DNA from: Odiellus spinosus | Lineage: Eukaryota > Arthropoda > Arachnida > Opiliones > Phalangiidae | Assembly (NCBI GenBank): GCA_963920705.1 | Contig: OY987233.1 | Span: 12,821,459-12,885,458, forward strand | DNA: 64,000 bases | Reading direction: 5' to 3' | Shown: positions 12,832 through 25,033 of the stretch, in pieces | How the letters are laid out: each line of letters starts with the position of its first letter | Numbering within the stretch: the first letter of the stretch is position 1 | Translations under genes and position numbers: made by a program | Notes under the pieces: generated by a model | Seen by the model: only the letters and a program-made list of their open reading frames with translations | Told to the model about the DNA's origin: nothing | The model's database searches: none

Positions 12832-15800
12832 ATGACCACCAACCAGGATTCGAGAGAGACGAATGTAGGTACTGGGTAATTTGGAAACGGTGATAAAATA
12901 TTTGAGACCAGTTAATGATCTGGCATTAATTGGTTTTAATCAATATTGTTATCAAAGTTCCCAAGGTCACGATTAGCGCGTTAAAAGTTGAAACGCTTTT
13001 TATTTTTTAACAATGTGCTTAGGAAAAACCCATAAAATATTGTTGTATTTTTAATATCATCTTACGAGGGAACGAAGTTCGAAATTGGTCCCCTTATAAG
13101 ATTTATTATTTTCTTTCTGTTTTAAAATGTTTTTAGGGTTTCGCTTGCTTTTTAATTTTAGGTCGAGATTAAGTGAGTTTTAATAATCGTATTTTCCTGT
13201 TCTTTCAGCTTTGGTGGATGAAACCGGATTTTTTTAACTGTTTAAAAACAGTTGGCGTTACCGAAAATAAATTAACTATAAAACAGGTACGTTTATTGGT
13301 TTAATAAGATAGTGAAAATAGTTTAATATTGAATCCCTTGATGATTTTTGACAATTGTAGATTATTGAGTATTTGAATAAATATATATTGTTGAATAAGT
13401 TGTTCAATTTGAACGAGGGAATCCCACCTAAGACTTTTTATCTGGGTGATGATCCTTTGTCCAAAGTACTGGGCGTCAAGCAATTCACCGTTCCAGAGTT
13501 GAAGATACTGTTACCCTATCAAATCATCGCCGTAACAAGCAAAAAAGACCATAACGGTAAGTTTTCAAGTTAAGTAATCAAATTTTAGCTAAATAAATTG
13601 TATGTAATTGATGGTTTTACCATCATTTGTGACAAAAATTAGGTCAAATACCAATAATTGCCATCTAAATTAGATTAAATATTTATGATCACATTTGGTT
13701 AAATTTAATATTTTGTCACCAAATTTGGTAAAATTTAAGAGTGTGTGATCAAATTTGGTCAGATTAAACATCCTGTGATCAAGTTTAACAGCTTATGAGC
13801 AAATTTAGTCGAGTTTAACTTCTTGCCATCAAATTTGGTCAAATTTAACATCACCTGATCAAGTTTGGTTAATTTAAAATTTTGCGATATAAATTAGGTG
13901 AATTATAATTGCTTTCAAAACTAAAGTATTTAAATTCTATTAACACGATTTAAATAGTTTTAAATTTAACTTGTGCATATTTTGTTTAGGTCAAAATTCT
14001 AAAAGCGAAGAGGACAAAAATGCAATATTAATAAAACGGAAACTAAATGGTAATTTCTCTCGTTTAAAGGAACTTCTCTGGGTGAATGCTGTTTTTTTTT
14101 TTTCTTTAATTTGTGAATATCCGCGCAGATGAAGAGGCGGGTGATCTTAGCGACCCCAAGAAAGGTCGGCGTGAAGAAGAGGAGTTTTTCAAATACGGCA
14201 CATTTGTTGTTCCGCGGGCTCCCACTTATTTCAGTGGCGACGAGACCGATTATAGCGTGCAAAGCTTGGAAACGGAGTACGTCCGTGATTCGGGTGATGA
14301 CATCCTTTTGTATGATGGCACGCTCAGCCTCCAGGAATATCACAATGCCAGGAACAATATTCTTTCGTCGGGTGATGAAGGCGGAATTGAATACGAAGTA
14401 GAATCAGCTTCCAGTCTCAGTTCAGGATGTTCCGATACCAGCAGCGATGAAGAGGTACTCTTTTCTATTGATGAAAAGTATTCGTTTTTAATGTATATCA
14501 ATGACGAGTACTCAGTTTTTAATGTATATCAATGACGAGTACTCGGTTTTAAATGTATATTAATGATGAATTCTCATTTTGATCAAAAGTTATTTTTCTA
14601 ATCAATTGCTGATGAAGTGTACTCGTTTTTATCAATTATTTATGATGAGTACTCGTTTTTATCAATTATTTATGATGAGTACTCGTTTTTATCAATTATT
14701 TATGATGAGTACTCGTTTTTATCAATTATTTATGATGAGTACTCGTTTTTATCAATTATTTATGATGAGTACTCGTTTTTAACTTTTTATCAATTATTTA
14801 TGATGAGTACTTGTTTTTATCAATTATTTATGACGAGTACTCGTTTTTATCAATTATTGATGAAGATTACTCGTTTTTATCAATTATTGATTAAGGGTAC
14901 TTGTTTTTATCAATTTGTGATAATTACATGGTTTTCATTGTTATTGTGACATTTGAACTTTTAACATCTCTGGGGCATAGGCAATGTATTATTGGGGGCG
15001 TTTCTGGCTGAGCATTTTAGGTTTTTAACACTGGATAGGTCGTCATATCAGAATAAGTGATAGGAGCACTAAACAAATTGTTTTATAAAGTGATATTTTT
15101 CATAAATAAAACCATACTACTAGTTTATTGTTTTCTAATTTCGTCATCCACCAAACAATGTGGTAGCAATTATTAATGCTTAGTACTCGATTTTATTAAT
15201 AAGTGATGAATTTTGATTATTGTTGACAAAAAATCATTTTTCTTGATTATAGATGGCAAATACCTACTTTTTTTTTTTTTTTTTTATTGGAAAATGCACT
15301 AATAAATACTTCATTTTTGTGTTTGTTTGGTTTGATTGTTTCAGGATATAGTTTGCGCTGCTCTGGTGATCACTCAAGACGATAGCGATATGCCATTCTG
15401 GGCAGATGAAAGTGACGAAGATACCATCGACCCCGAGCTAACTCTGGCTGTAAGTTTATTATTCCTATAATTGGGGAGATTTACGTTAACCGACTCCCCA
15501 CTAAATAACGATGGTTATAGACTATTTAGGACCTGGGGAGTTTAGAAAAATTAATTAAAAAAATCTCCAATCAGCGGAAGTTTGAGAAAAAAGAATTTGA
15601 AAATTTGAAATTCCCATGCTAAAATCCCATAGAATGCGCCATAGTTTGGGTTGGGTTAGGTTGGAATCTATGGGATTTAACATGCAAACTTCAAATTTTG
15701 AAATGTGTTTTTCTCAAACTTCCAATGGTTGAAGATATTTTTAAGTATTGTTTCTGAACTCCCCAGGTTCTAATTAGTTCAAAACCATCGTTATTTGGTA

Positions 15801-18800
15801 GGGGGTCGGTTATCGGAAACCTTGCCGGCTTGCCCTATAATTTAATTTTATCATGGCTATTGTCGCTTATTGATTGGTGTTGGTTGGCTTCGCAGGACAA
15901 ATGGTCATGTTGTCACTGCGGAGGTTTGAACGACCCTTTGAGTCGTTTTTGCGGTCGATGTTGGGACATGAGGGTGCATTGGCTGCCCGAGAAGAAAAAA
16001 CATCATCCTCCAACCAATATCAAAAAGAAGCAGCGTCCTCCCAGGCCTGTTAACAAGGTCCATCCTCTTCTCAAGGTGAGAGATAAACAGAAACCGAGAC
16101 AATATTTTCCATTGTCTCGCTCCTATTGTAATTTTTGTTTGGTTTTTCTGGCATTTGCGCTCGTTTAATGATAATTTTCAGAGGGTGGCACGCGAGTAAG
16201 ACTGCGACTCTGAGAAACCCATAACTATTATTTCTCCAACATTTATTCAATATCAAAATCGTTTTTTAGAACAACGTTGTTTTAGGCCCAATTAGTTCCA
16301 GATGAGCGATTAAGCTTTTAGTTTTTGAAGAAGAATGTGGGACCATTAACTCTAAAAATTACGCTAAAACCTTGTTATAACGAAATATCGCTTACGATAA
16401 CTGCCTTTGTTATTTCCCTTTGTTATTGCTTATAACAAATTACATTTAAATATTAACCTTGGCCAATCACTCAAAGCCAAGACTCAGAAAATATTTAAGG
16501 GAAAAAGCGTAGTGCTAAATACAAAACTTAGTTTATGTAATCAATGACCTTGACCAATCACTTTTTCTCTGCAAAGCCAAGGCATAAAAGCTACAAGGAA
16601 AAAGCCCTAGTTATAAGGAAATTTTTCCTAAATTGAACCCCATATGCTAGTGACCTTTAACCAATCTTTCTGTCATCTACAAAGCTAAGACTAGAAAAAT
16701 AAACTTTAAGGAAATAGACCTAGTTTCTAGCTTTATCGGATATACTCTGGTTACTATATGACCAATGACATTCACTAATCAGTCTGTCCACCGCAACGCC
16801 AAGGCTTAGGAACTATAATGAAATTGGTAGGGCTAGTCTTTACTATATAGCCGACAAATCACTGGTTATAAGAGAATTTGTCTAAATCCTACATTTTATG
16901 ATTCTTTCCTTCGAAATTTCAAAACAACAAGGTTTTACCGTAGTTGACAATGATTCTTCCTGGCTGCTGGGTTAGTTGTTCCATTGTTCACTATTTGATC
17001 ACTTATTTTCAATGGATCGTATCGTTTAATGAATCGCGAAATAGAGACCATTTCTTTTCAATTGGTCTTGCTACATGAAATAAGCGATCGATTGATCTTG
17101 ATGCTGTTTCTTTTCAATTTTCGATCAAATTTGGATTTAATTAAGTATACAGTAACGTAATTTTGTTTCTGTCAGTTGTTACATTGCAAACTGCATTCCA
17201 TTTTCTACTTCCTTTGAGGTCAGACGTTGAAAATATTTTCATACAATCACCACGACAAAAGTATAAGTTAGATGAGATTTAATTACGTTTTTAATTATTA
17301 TATTGTAACGGTTTGTGCGAAAAAACTAATCAAAAATGAATTTTTAAATAAATAAGGGTTGGATTGTTTGGAACTTAAATCCATCAGAAATTTTAAAAAA
17401 AGGCCAAGGGTTTAAAATTAAAAATATATGCGGAATATTTATTTACTATGTTCCAGAACAATAATAACTTAAGATTTGACGTGTGATGGAAACGGATTAC
17501 AAATAATTAAGCTTGATATCTGCGACTAATTACACGTGATTAAACTCCTCCGGAAATGGTAAATAAAGGCAAAAAGTTTAGAAATAATACTCAGAATTTT
17601 TATTCCAGATTAATAATAACTCGAGTAGACAAGTTGTATTTATGTTTTGCCAGGAGATGGAGATGGAAATGGATTACAAATAATTGAGCGTGATTTCCCT
17701 GAAAAACGAACGAAACATGGACGAGTCCATTTCACAGGATAGAAAGCGAGGGGGTAGTGGGTTTACAAATTTTTTTTTTGGATCGAGCAAACAACGCATT
17801 AACAGGTTGTAGGATCGTGATGCAAGTAACCGTTACAATATTAATAATTAAACTTTGATTTCAAACTGAAGTATTGGTGACTGGTAGCTTTGACTAATTT
17901 TGATTAGTTCATTTTCCATTTTGTTCGATAGAAAGTCAGTTAAGTCCACCTCTATTTCTTATTTCAATAATTGGTTTCCAACCCCATTATTTAGTTTTAG
18001 AATGGTTTTGAATTTGGCCAACAGTGGAGGTTTCGCGTTTATGTTTAGTCCAATTTTGTTTCCTGAAAACATTCAACGAGGATCCAATCATCGGCGTAAT
18101 TTTTCCCGTTCCTATACGCCGCTGCTCGCACTTGCGCTAGAAATTGCGTATAGTTTGAGTTCGTAAGTTTTTAATAGCTCGGCGATGAAATCAAAGACTA
18201 AATTTCCGTTCAAACGTAATCAGGCCACTCAATATAAAAAATGGAATAGCTTGATTAAAATCGGAGAAAAGAACAATAAAGGTTTCATTGTCATTCTTTC
18301 AAAAGCTTAGGTGCGCAAACTGTACTCGTGATTTTTACAAAGTCACTCTGCAAAACAAATTAGGACTCCTTTTACAATCAGACTGTCGTAAAACAATCGT
18401 TTAGTAGATTTACAATTAGTTCCAGTTGCGCCCTTAAATTTAGAATTTAATAACTTAATATATACAAGTTAAATTTCAGTATTAAATTTACGCGATACAA
18501 ACTTTTTTAAATATTATTGTACATCTTAAGCCTTGGCCTGTATTATATTAGTTACTAAGCCTTGGTTGAAATTTTATACCTTGGTTTCAGTTTTATATAT
18601 TTTAATGCCCTAGTTGAAATTAATATAATTTTTAAGATTTGGTTGAATTTTTTTAAACCTTGATACAAATTTTAATATTTTTAAGCCATTGCAGGAATTT
18701 CATTATATTTCTTCTTAAGCCTTGGCCCAAATTTTAATTTTTTATTATTTAGTATTTACGCAATTTTTGTGAAGCCTCGGCCCAAAAAATCTGAGCTGAA

Positions 18801-19290
18801 AGATTGTTTATACTCTAGTTAGTTTGTATTTGGGGTCCTAAATCCAAATTTGGTTGTTGTCCACCTCTCCGATTGTATCTCAATTGTCTATAATCGTTTT
18901 CAGTCTACAAAATACGAATCTGCGGACTTCAGTAGTCCGAACTGGCAAGAAACGCCAGAGAAAATAAACTCTGGCGAATCTTTACCATCAACTTCGCAAG
19001 ATCAATCCCAATATGAGTTCTCCTCGCAAGATTCGGGGATTTCGCCAGCTGAGAAGTCCGAAGTTAACTCTATCGAAATACCGGACGGAGCTGTCAATAA
19101 TAGCGACAAAATCCTTCCGAATTGCCCCATTTGTCAAGTTAATCCCAAAACGGGGATATTTATTCATGGCAATACCTCGCACCAATATTGCTGTTATAAA
19201 TGCGCTAAAATAATTCAAAAATCCCGCCAGAAATGCCCAGTTTGTCGCAGAAGCATTCTCAAGGTGGTGCGGAACTTTCTCGTCTTATAA
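12832..19290 (+). CDS. MDM2: MDM2 family E3 ubiquitin ligase
   Basis: Eight exons: 12832-12864, 13209-13286, 13361-13556, 13990-14049, 14129-14454, 15345-15449, 15896-16075, 18904-19290. They make 454 aa (human MDM2 has 491), and all junctions are in phase. The p53-binding SWIB-like domain (about residues 14-98) includes FFNCLKTVG, IIEYLNKYILLNKLF and FTVPELKILL. An acidic centre (about 190-262) matches the human order and ends PELTLADKW. The RanBP2-type zinc finger has ligands Cys271, Cys274, Cys285 and Cys288. The C-terminal RING has Cys400, Cys403, His414, His419, Cys423, Cys426, Cys437 and Cys440 and ends at the usual distance, with the hydrophobic tail needed for dimerisation. The family ubiquitinates p53 and itself. 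A basic stretch KKKQRPPRP follows the zinc finger. The exon 1 donor GTAGGT is chosen because it keeps phase. Poly-A signal at 19,315. Confidence 0.95.
13620..13880. repeat. Degenerate minisatellite in MDM2 intron 3
   Basis: Around eight diverged units of about 30 bp share ATCAAATTTGGTCAAATTTA. They lie between exons 3 and 4. Divergence between units suggests an old array. Confidence 0.8.
14459..14935. repeat. 30-bp minisatellite in MDM2 intron 5
   Basis: Five perfect 30-bp copies (core GATGAGTACTCGTTTTTATC) run at 14,641-14,790, with diverged copies on both sides. The array begins directly after the exon 5 donor, so the first unit overlaps the end of the exon. Two frames stay open only because the unit length is divisible by three. 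Confidence 0.95.
15483..15822. mobile_element. About 340-bp foldback element in MDM2 intron 6
   Basis: The left end TTAACCGACTCCCC pairs with the right end GGGGGTCGGTTA, and pairing continues inward (TAACGATGGTT with AACCATCGTTA, GGAAGTTTGAGAAA with TTTCTCAAACTTCC, AAATCCCATAGA with TCTATGGGATTT). Imperfect arms of about 150 bp fill almost the whole intron. No coding capacity is seen, so it looks like a non-autonomous foldback element. Confidence 0.85.
16440..16830. repeat. Degenerate ~110-bp tandem repeat in MDM2 intron 7
   Basis: About four diverged units each contain a form of TTGACCAATCAC, then GCAAAGCCAAGG and AAGGAAA. They lie in the 2.8-kb intron before the RING exon. Confidence 0.65.
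17395..17735. repeat. Two-copy ~170-bp direct repeat in MDM2 intron 7
   Basis: The blocks at 17,395-17,545 and 17,566-17,735 share an AAAGGCAAAAAGTTTA-like start, an AATAATAACT segment and the segment GGATTACAAATAATT. The copies are diverged. Confidence 0.6.
18530..18790. repeat. Degenerate AAGCCTTGG repeat in MDM2 intron 7
   Basis: Irregular units begin with AAGCCTTGG and continue into an AT-rich segment such as TTGAAATTTTAT. Spacing is uneven, so this is an old array just upstream of the last MDM2 exon. Confidence 0.55.
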
Positions 19291-20472
19291 ACTCCCCCAC
19301 TAACGAAACAATTGAATAAAATAAGTAAAGTCTTTCAAAATGTAGGAAATATAATTAGCCCCATTTAGGTTTAACCTCGTTTTCATTCACCACCACATTT
19401 TTGTCCTGTTTTGCGTTTCCTTCACAGAGTTTTTATTATTTAATTAGGCATATTTATCGCAATGTTTCTTGGAATGATTTCATGATTGATTTATTGCAAA
19501 TTAGGTTTTAAGTTGGTAGGGCGAAGCCTCGTTAGTCTTAAGTAAAAAGTATATTTTTCACATTTCCATTTTTCTTGAAAGATTTTGCTATTGATTTAAT
19601 GCAAATTAGTTTCAGGATATTATATATTTTGTTTTTGGAAGGGCTAAACCTCATTAGGCTTAAGAAAAATAAGGTTTTTTGGTCCAAAAAAATTCAATTA
19701 AGGCGACACTTGAACAAAAAGCACTCCCGTGGTGCAATAACCCGCATCCCAACACCATTAAACCATGGATTAATCAACCTCACTGGATTAATCAACCTGT
19801 GAGGTTGATTAATCCATGGTTAAACATTGTTGTATCATCTCCCGTTAGCTCCTTGGACCATGGGGGTCCTTTTTTGTCACAGTAGAATATGAAGTTCAAG
19901 ATCTCATATCACAATCACAAAGTCTAATACGTAATTAGCTATATTTACTTTCGCTAATTAGGGATAAGCAATTTTATTATACATGTTATTCACACTTGAT
20001 TAGTGCAAATTAGTTTTAAGGTTAATTTTTTTTTTGGGGGAGGGCCATAGGTGCATAAAAGATTTTATTGGAGGGATAATCTTCCTTTTCGATTTTATGC
20101 TTTTGAAATAAGGGAGAATGGGGATTTGAATAGTATAACCTATGCCTAGCTAGGTTAATAAGTTATATAATTAGGCTTAATCAGTGTTTTTGATTAATCA
20201 ATCAAATATTCAAAATTAACCAAGTTTAATCTATGGTTTAATTAAAAATATGTTGGATTCAATGTGATACAGTTTGGTTTGAAAACAATTTAATAGAGGG
20301 CGACTCTTAAATTCAAGGTTCAAAAGGTCGCGACAAATAAAAAAAATCCAAATGAATGAAGGAGCTTCTGTTCACTTAGCACTTTGTCCTCCTGAAATTT
20401 TAAAATAAATATATTTTGGATATAATTCCAGTTGTTTTTATTTTAGATTAAACCCAGCATTTCAGTTTAATT
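19291..20472. other. MDM2-UFSP1 intergenic region
   Basis: It holds the MDM2 poly-A signal AATAAA (19,315-19,320), two similar blocks with TTGCAAATTAGGTTTTAAG-like text and a strong hairpin at 19,761-19,821. No coding exon was recognised. Confidence 0.6.
19761..19821. repeat. Perfect 23-bp-arm hairpin
   Basis: The left arm (19,761-19,783, beginning AACCATGGATTAATCAACCT) is exactly complementary to 19,799-19,821. The 15-base loop repeats part of the arm (GGATTAATCAACCT), so it looks like a small direct repeat next to an inverted copy. Confidence 0.95.
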
Positions 20473-21200
20473 ATGAATTTACTTCGAAATGTTCACGAAG
20501 TAGTTTCAAATCCAATTTTGAACGGTAACCCTACTTTGGTAAAACATTCTTACGAATACTATCATTACAAATGTGACGGTTTTAACGACGTTGTAAGTTG
20601 AATCGAATTTTATTTTAATTTATTTAATATAATATATTTGAAAGGGTTGGGGTTGCGGGTATAGGACTTTGCAAACTTTATGTTCGTGGGTTCGTCTCTT
20701 AGCATTTTCTCGAGATCTGGTAAAGTTAACTACCTAATGATTTTTTCCTTTTAAAGTTAATCGCAATGTTAATATTTAATTAGACGGTTAGAGACGTCCC
20801 TACAATACCCGACATTCAAAAAGCATTAGTTGCAATGGGCGATAAAGAAGCTAGTTTCTCTGACTCTCGAGAATGGATAGGTTCCTTCGAAGTTTCTATA
20901 TGTTTGGATTATTTTTATAACGTTGGTTAAAATTGTTAAGTTTAATACCATATTTATATTTAATTCATTCAATATTTTTAAGGTACGTTAATTAAGTTTT
21001 AAATTAATTCGCAGGGTTTTGAATTAATTTTATGTTTCTACAAACAGGTTCCTGGTAAAATTATTCATGTTAATAGAAGAGAAAATTTTAAAAACTACGC
21101 TAGTGTTATTAAAAATCATTTTGAAACGATCGGAGCACCCATTATGATGGGTAAGTAGGTTTTTAATTTTTCGTAGCTGCAATTCTAAACCATTTTGCAG

Positions 21201-21234
<34 letters not shown>

Positions 21235-21786
21235 TAAGTTTAAAAATATTTTTTGGTTTTGAAATTTACAAGGGTAATTATTTGAAAATTGGTAAATTAC
21301 CAGCGCATCTCAAACCACTCAAATGGTAATAAATACAAAGTTTTCTCTAAAGAAGCAAAAAGGTTTTCCACCCCCTTATAGAGTTCTGATACTGAAATCT
21401 GAGTATTTCTCTCCTTCAATTTGAGCATGCAACTGGTTGGCAACACTGGTAGAACCTCTTTAGTGAAAACTATGTATTATTGAATTTAAGGTGGTGACAT
21501 TGATGCTTCGTCGAAAGGAATCTTTGGAATTTGCGAATCTGAAAACGAATTATTTTTTCTAATTTTGGTAAGTATTGTATTTTTATTTTACGTGGAGGTA
21601 CAATTTTTATTTTTGATTAAAACAATTCTAAAATGACTCTAAAATTGGTATTGATAGGATCCCCATTATGTTGGTAAGACGAGAGACCCTTCGGAATTGG
21701 CGCTTAAAGGATGGATAAGTTGGAGAAATGTGGATTCTTTCTTGGATTCATCATTTTATAATTTATGTTTGCCTCAACACCAATAA
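20473..21786 (+). CDS. UFSP1: UFM1-specific cysteine protease, UFSP1-like
   Basis: Six exons: 20473-20592, 20645-20719, 20784-20921, 21048-21150, 21491-21567, 21658-21786. They make 213 aa with all phases consistent. Intron 1 is only 52 bp. The protein covers the peptidase C78 domain: a lead-in block [15 protein letters not shown], the catalytic cysteine box [15 protein letters not shown] (Cys44), [12 protein letters not shown], and the Asp/His box LDPHY (Asp172, His174), ending YNLCLPQH. The family cleaves the UFM1 precursor and removes UFM1 from targets. The length and near-absence of an N-terminal extension fit UFSP1 rather than the longer UFSP2. The catalytic residues look complete. The exon 3 donor (GTTGGT) is not ideal but is the phase-correct choice. 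AATAAA follows at 21,882. The gene starts 1.2 kb after MDM2 on the same strand. Confidence 0.93.
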
Positions 21787-24700
21787 ACTTAATTTCATTC
21801 AGGTAAATGTAGTTTCTAAGCATATCTGAAAACTTTAGATACAAATATAACAAATCACTAGATTTTATTAATTAACATTAGAATAAAGCTTATAAAGTTA
21901 AAATATTTAACATCAAAACTAGAACTACCTATTGTCAAGATAGCAAAAACTACATGGTTTAGCAGACGACAGTTATTAGTGTATTATATTCAAATTCAAT
22001 GCGCGTGATTTTGAGGATCGGTTTGTTTCTATTGCAGTATAAGTATGTAGTATTATTTCATGAGAAAGTTAACGACTCTTTACCAGGAGACGATGGTTAT
22101 TAATGCGTTTGATTCGCATAGTTTTAAGAACCGGTTTATATTTCTGGTAAAATACTGGGAGTAATAATTCCCCTCTTGTCATGACAAGAAAATAACTACC
22201 TAATCGTAAGATTATTCATGGAAAAATTATACTGTATTCGACGAAATGACAGCCTTAGAGGCGTCATAGGGTTTTTTTGGGGAGGTATGTAGAAACAAGC
22301 TAGGTACTTCACGTTCAGGCTTGGAAATAAGGCACTAGTCACGGCATTTGACTACTAAAATAAATGCCCTGACTACTAAAATTAATAAAAATCAGGGTGA
22401 TAACTAGTCAATTTGACTAGTGAAACATTTACCTCAATTCTAATATTCATCAAACCCAAAAAAGGAAAAAACGAGATTATACACAAGTGAGAAAAGCTTA
22501 AATTCAGTCCTCGCGAATACTACTTACGAGATGGGTAAAGCATTATATTAATACCGTCTTTCCTTCTTGTTTCATACCCCAAGTAAAGTAAAGAACCGAA
22601 TAGATTTTCTAGGAGTAATAATTTCATAACTATCGATTATTGATGATTATATTAAGCCTATTAATAAAACGCGGGGAAAAAATGGAAATATCAGGTACTG
22701 TAACGCGGTAAGTTAATTCTAATTTAACATATAATTTAGTAAACACCATCATCTAGTTTAATACTTAACTTACCCTTAAGCTTAGATTTTAAAGACAAGT
22801 GCAATTATAAACGCGTCTTCTGGAAACGAACAAAGCAAATTTGACTGATAAATAATTGGCATTATAAAATAACCTAGAACCAGCAAAAAGAGCCGTTTAA
22901 AAGCACAAATTTCTATTGAAATTATCTATACTTTTGTCAACCTTGAAACCAACAAAAAAAGCCGTCAAATAAAACCTGTTCAAGGCTGGGAGGAAGTTTT
23001 ACCAACTATTATATTGATCGGACGGGACTTACGTTTTATCTTCGTTCGTTACCAAGGGCCGCGCTTCTACTTGAAGTATATTTGACCTTGTTGAATTTGT
23101 TGTACTGGTAGAAATAATTACGTTACTTACCAATAATTCCACTTGATTTGACCTTAGATCGATCGAACTTAAAATGACCCTTAAACTTAATAGTACCAGT
23201 ACGACCATTAGGAAATTTACTTCTGATACAACTGAATGCAAAATTAAATTATCGATTGGAGTTCAAATATTGCGGTGTCAGAAGGGATGTAGTAGCTAGA
23301 CCCTCTTTTAAATTATGATTTTTCTTCCTTCCAAGGTTATAAACCTTTTTAAATCTTTACAGTTTAAATTAACTTATTTTAACTCGTTAAAAACAATCTA
23401 TAAATGGGGATTTTTGAATCTCTTAAAGGTTACCACGTAAGCTTAATATGAAAATGAAAAATAATTTAATAACGCTTAAACAAGTTTTAATCTCCGACTT
23501 ATAAAACGCCAACTTTAAATTTTAAATATATTATTTGCTATATATATTCTTAATTTATTAAAATTAATTATTATTAGCTCTAATTAATTTATCTAAAAAG
23601 TAAAATATCACTTCTATTTTAATTAACCGACTTAATAATTATTATTATTAATAACAAAACTTTAAAAGTATAAATTAAATTAAAAAAAAAAAACAAGAAA
23701 ATCAACTTAAAATTTTCCTTTTCGGGAACCAAAGTTAAAACTATTCGGGGGCGTGACCTATTTTATACCATCAAAATCATTCAAGGCCGAATTATCAGGT
23801 GAATATTGACTAAGCTCCGACCCCAAATATTCATTTTTTGGGCCCTCCTTTAAAACAATCTACAAAAATTTGGCACATTTAACAAATAATTAACTAAAAA
23901 CGTAGACCCGTCTAGCTCGTATAAACAATCTTTAAGGCCAATGGGCCTTGTACTCTCAAGGGGAGGAAACCTTTTTTACGTAACAAAATATGTTGTCTTA
24001 AGTTCGTAGATTTTCTCGTAAGTCTGACAAAGAGTAAATATCTTAAATACATTTTTGGTTATTTAGCAAAATTGTCACTGTAGTAAAAGGCGGCAGTAAC
24101 CTAAAAAAAAGACTGGAAGCTAGCCATTTATATTGAGACTTATTGATCTAACAACGCTGTGTTATAGAGATAGGCCACTTTAGGGAAAAGTGACTTCTAG
24201 AGACGAAGATTTTCGGTGGAAAGACCCAGAGTTCCATATCAAGGTTCTATCATTCTAACTGCCAATTATTTGCAAAACTGGCGCCATTTACCAAAATGGG
24301 TTATCGAGCACAAATACATGTTTTTCAAGGCATAAGACATTTCAAATTCGCGCCTTTTTAAAATGTGGGCGAAACACGTCATATTTTAGCAAATTAGATC
24401 AATTTGCATATTTTAGAAACCAAATAGGCGCGCGTCACGTGATCTCCAGTCTCGAGGTGGGCTAGAAAGGGGAAAGGTGCTGTCAAAGTGGTTGTAGTCT
24501 TGTCGACGACCTAGAGGTTATGGGCAAATGCTTATCTCTATAGCGCAGAGTTGTTAGATCTCTGAATGAGACCCACAAAAAAAAGAGTTTCTTCGATAGC
24601 GAATGACTTCGGCTTATTACATTTCACCCTTCATTTTTTAAAGTAACCGTTTGTTGTAGAGTAATCCCCTCAAAACGTTTCTAGATGGCAAGGTGGACTT

Positions 24701-25033
24701 AATCCGTTGTCCATTTAGAAGTCAGCTACCAATAAGGTATTTTTGGCACGATCACAAAACTTTGACAACTACGCAAAATGCTGATTGAAAAATGACGCGA
24801 AATTTTTACTTCGTATTCAATTTAAAAACCACCTTTCGCGGGAAATAGAATACGGTGTTCCGGATGACGTCATCGTCTCTTTATAACCTTGGTAGAATTT
24901 GGTTAGAAGAAAATAACCACTAAGAAATCCGTGGAAGATTTATTCTATGCATGGTTGACTTACACCCAAAATTCTCTCTCGTCAGTTGGCGAGATATGCT
25001 GGGTATTTTTGTCAGAGCTAAGAACTAAGGATT
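21787..25033. other. Intergenic region, no supported gene
   Basis: This 3.2-kb AT-rich stretch contains the UFSP1 poly-A signal (21,882-21,887), very AT-rich DNA around 23,520-23,700 and one full family E foldback element (24,148-24,567). No exon was recognised on either strand. Confidence 0.55.
24148..24567. mobile_element. Family E foldback element, copy 1
   Basis: The left end GATCTAACAACGCTGTGTTA, then TAGAGATAG, is mirrored at the right by TATCTCTATAGCGCAGAG, then TTGTTAGATCTCTG. A second copy with the same ends lies at 62,943-63,376. No open frame of note is present. A partial end also appears at 57,551-57,575. Confidence 0.8.

Noticed and set aside
14579-14949. Repetitive frames beside MDM2 exon 5.
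   Set aside because: 30-bp array in intron 5. The MDM2 domain order continues in the exon at 15,345.
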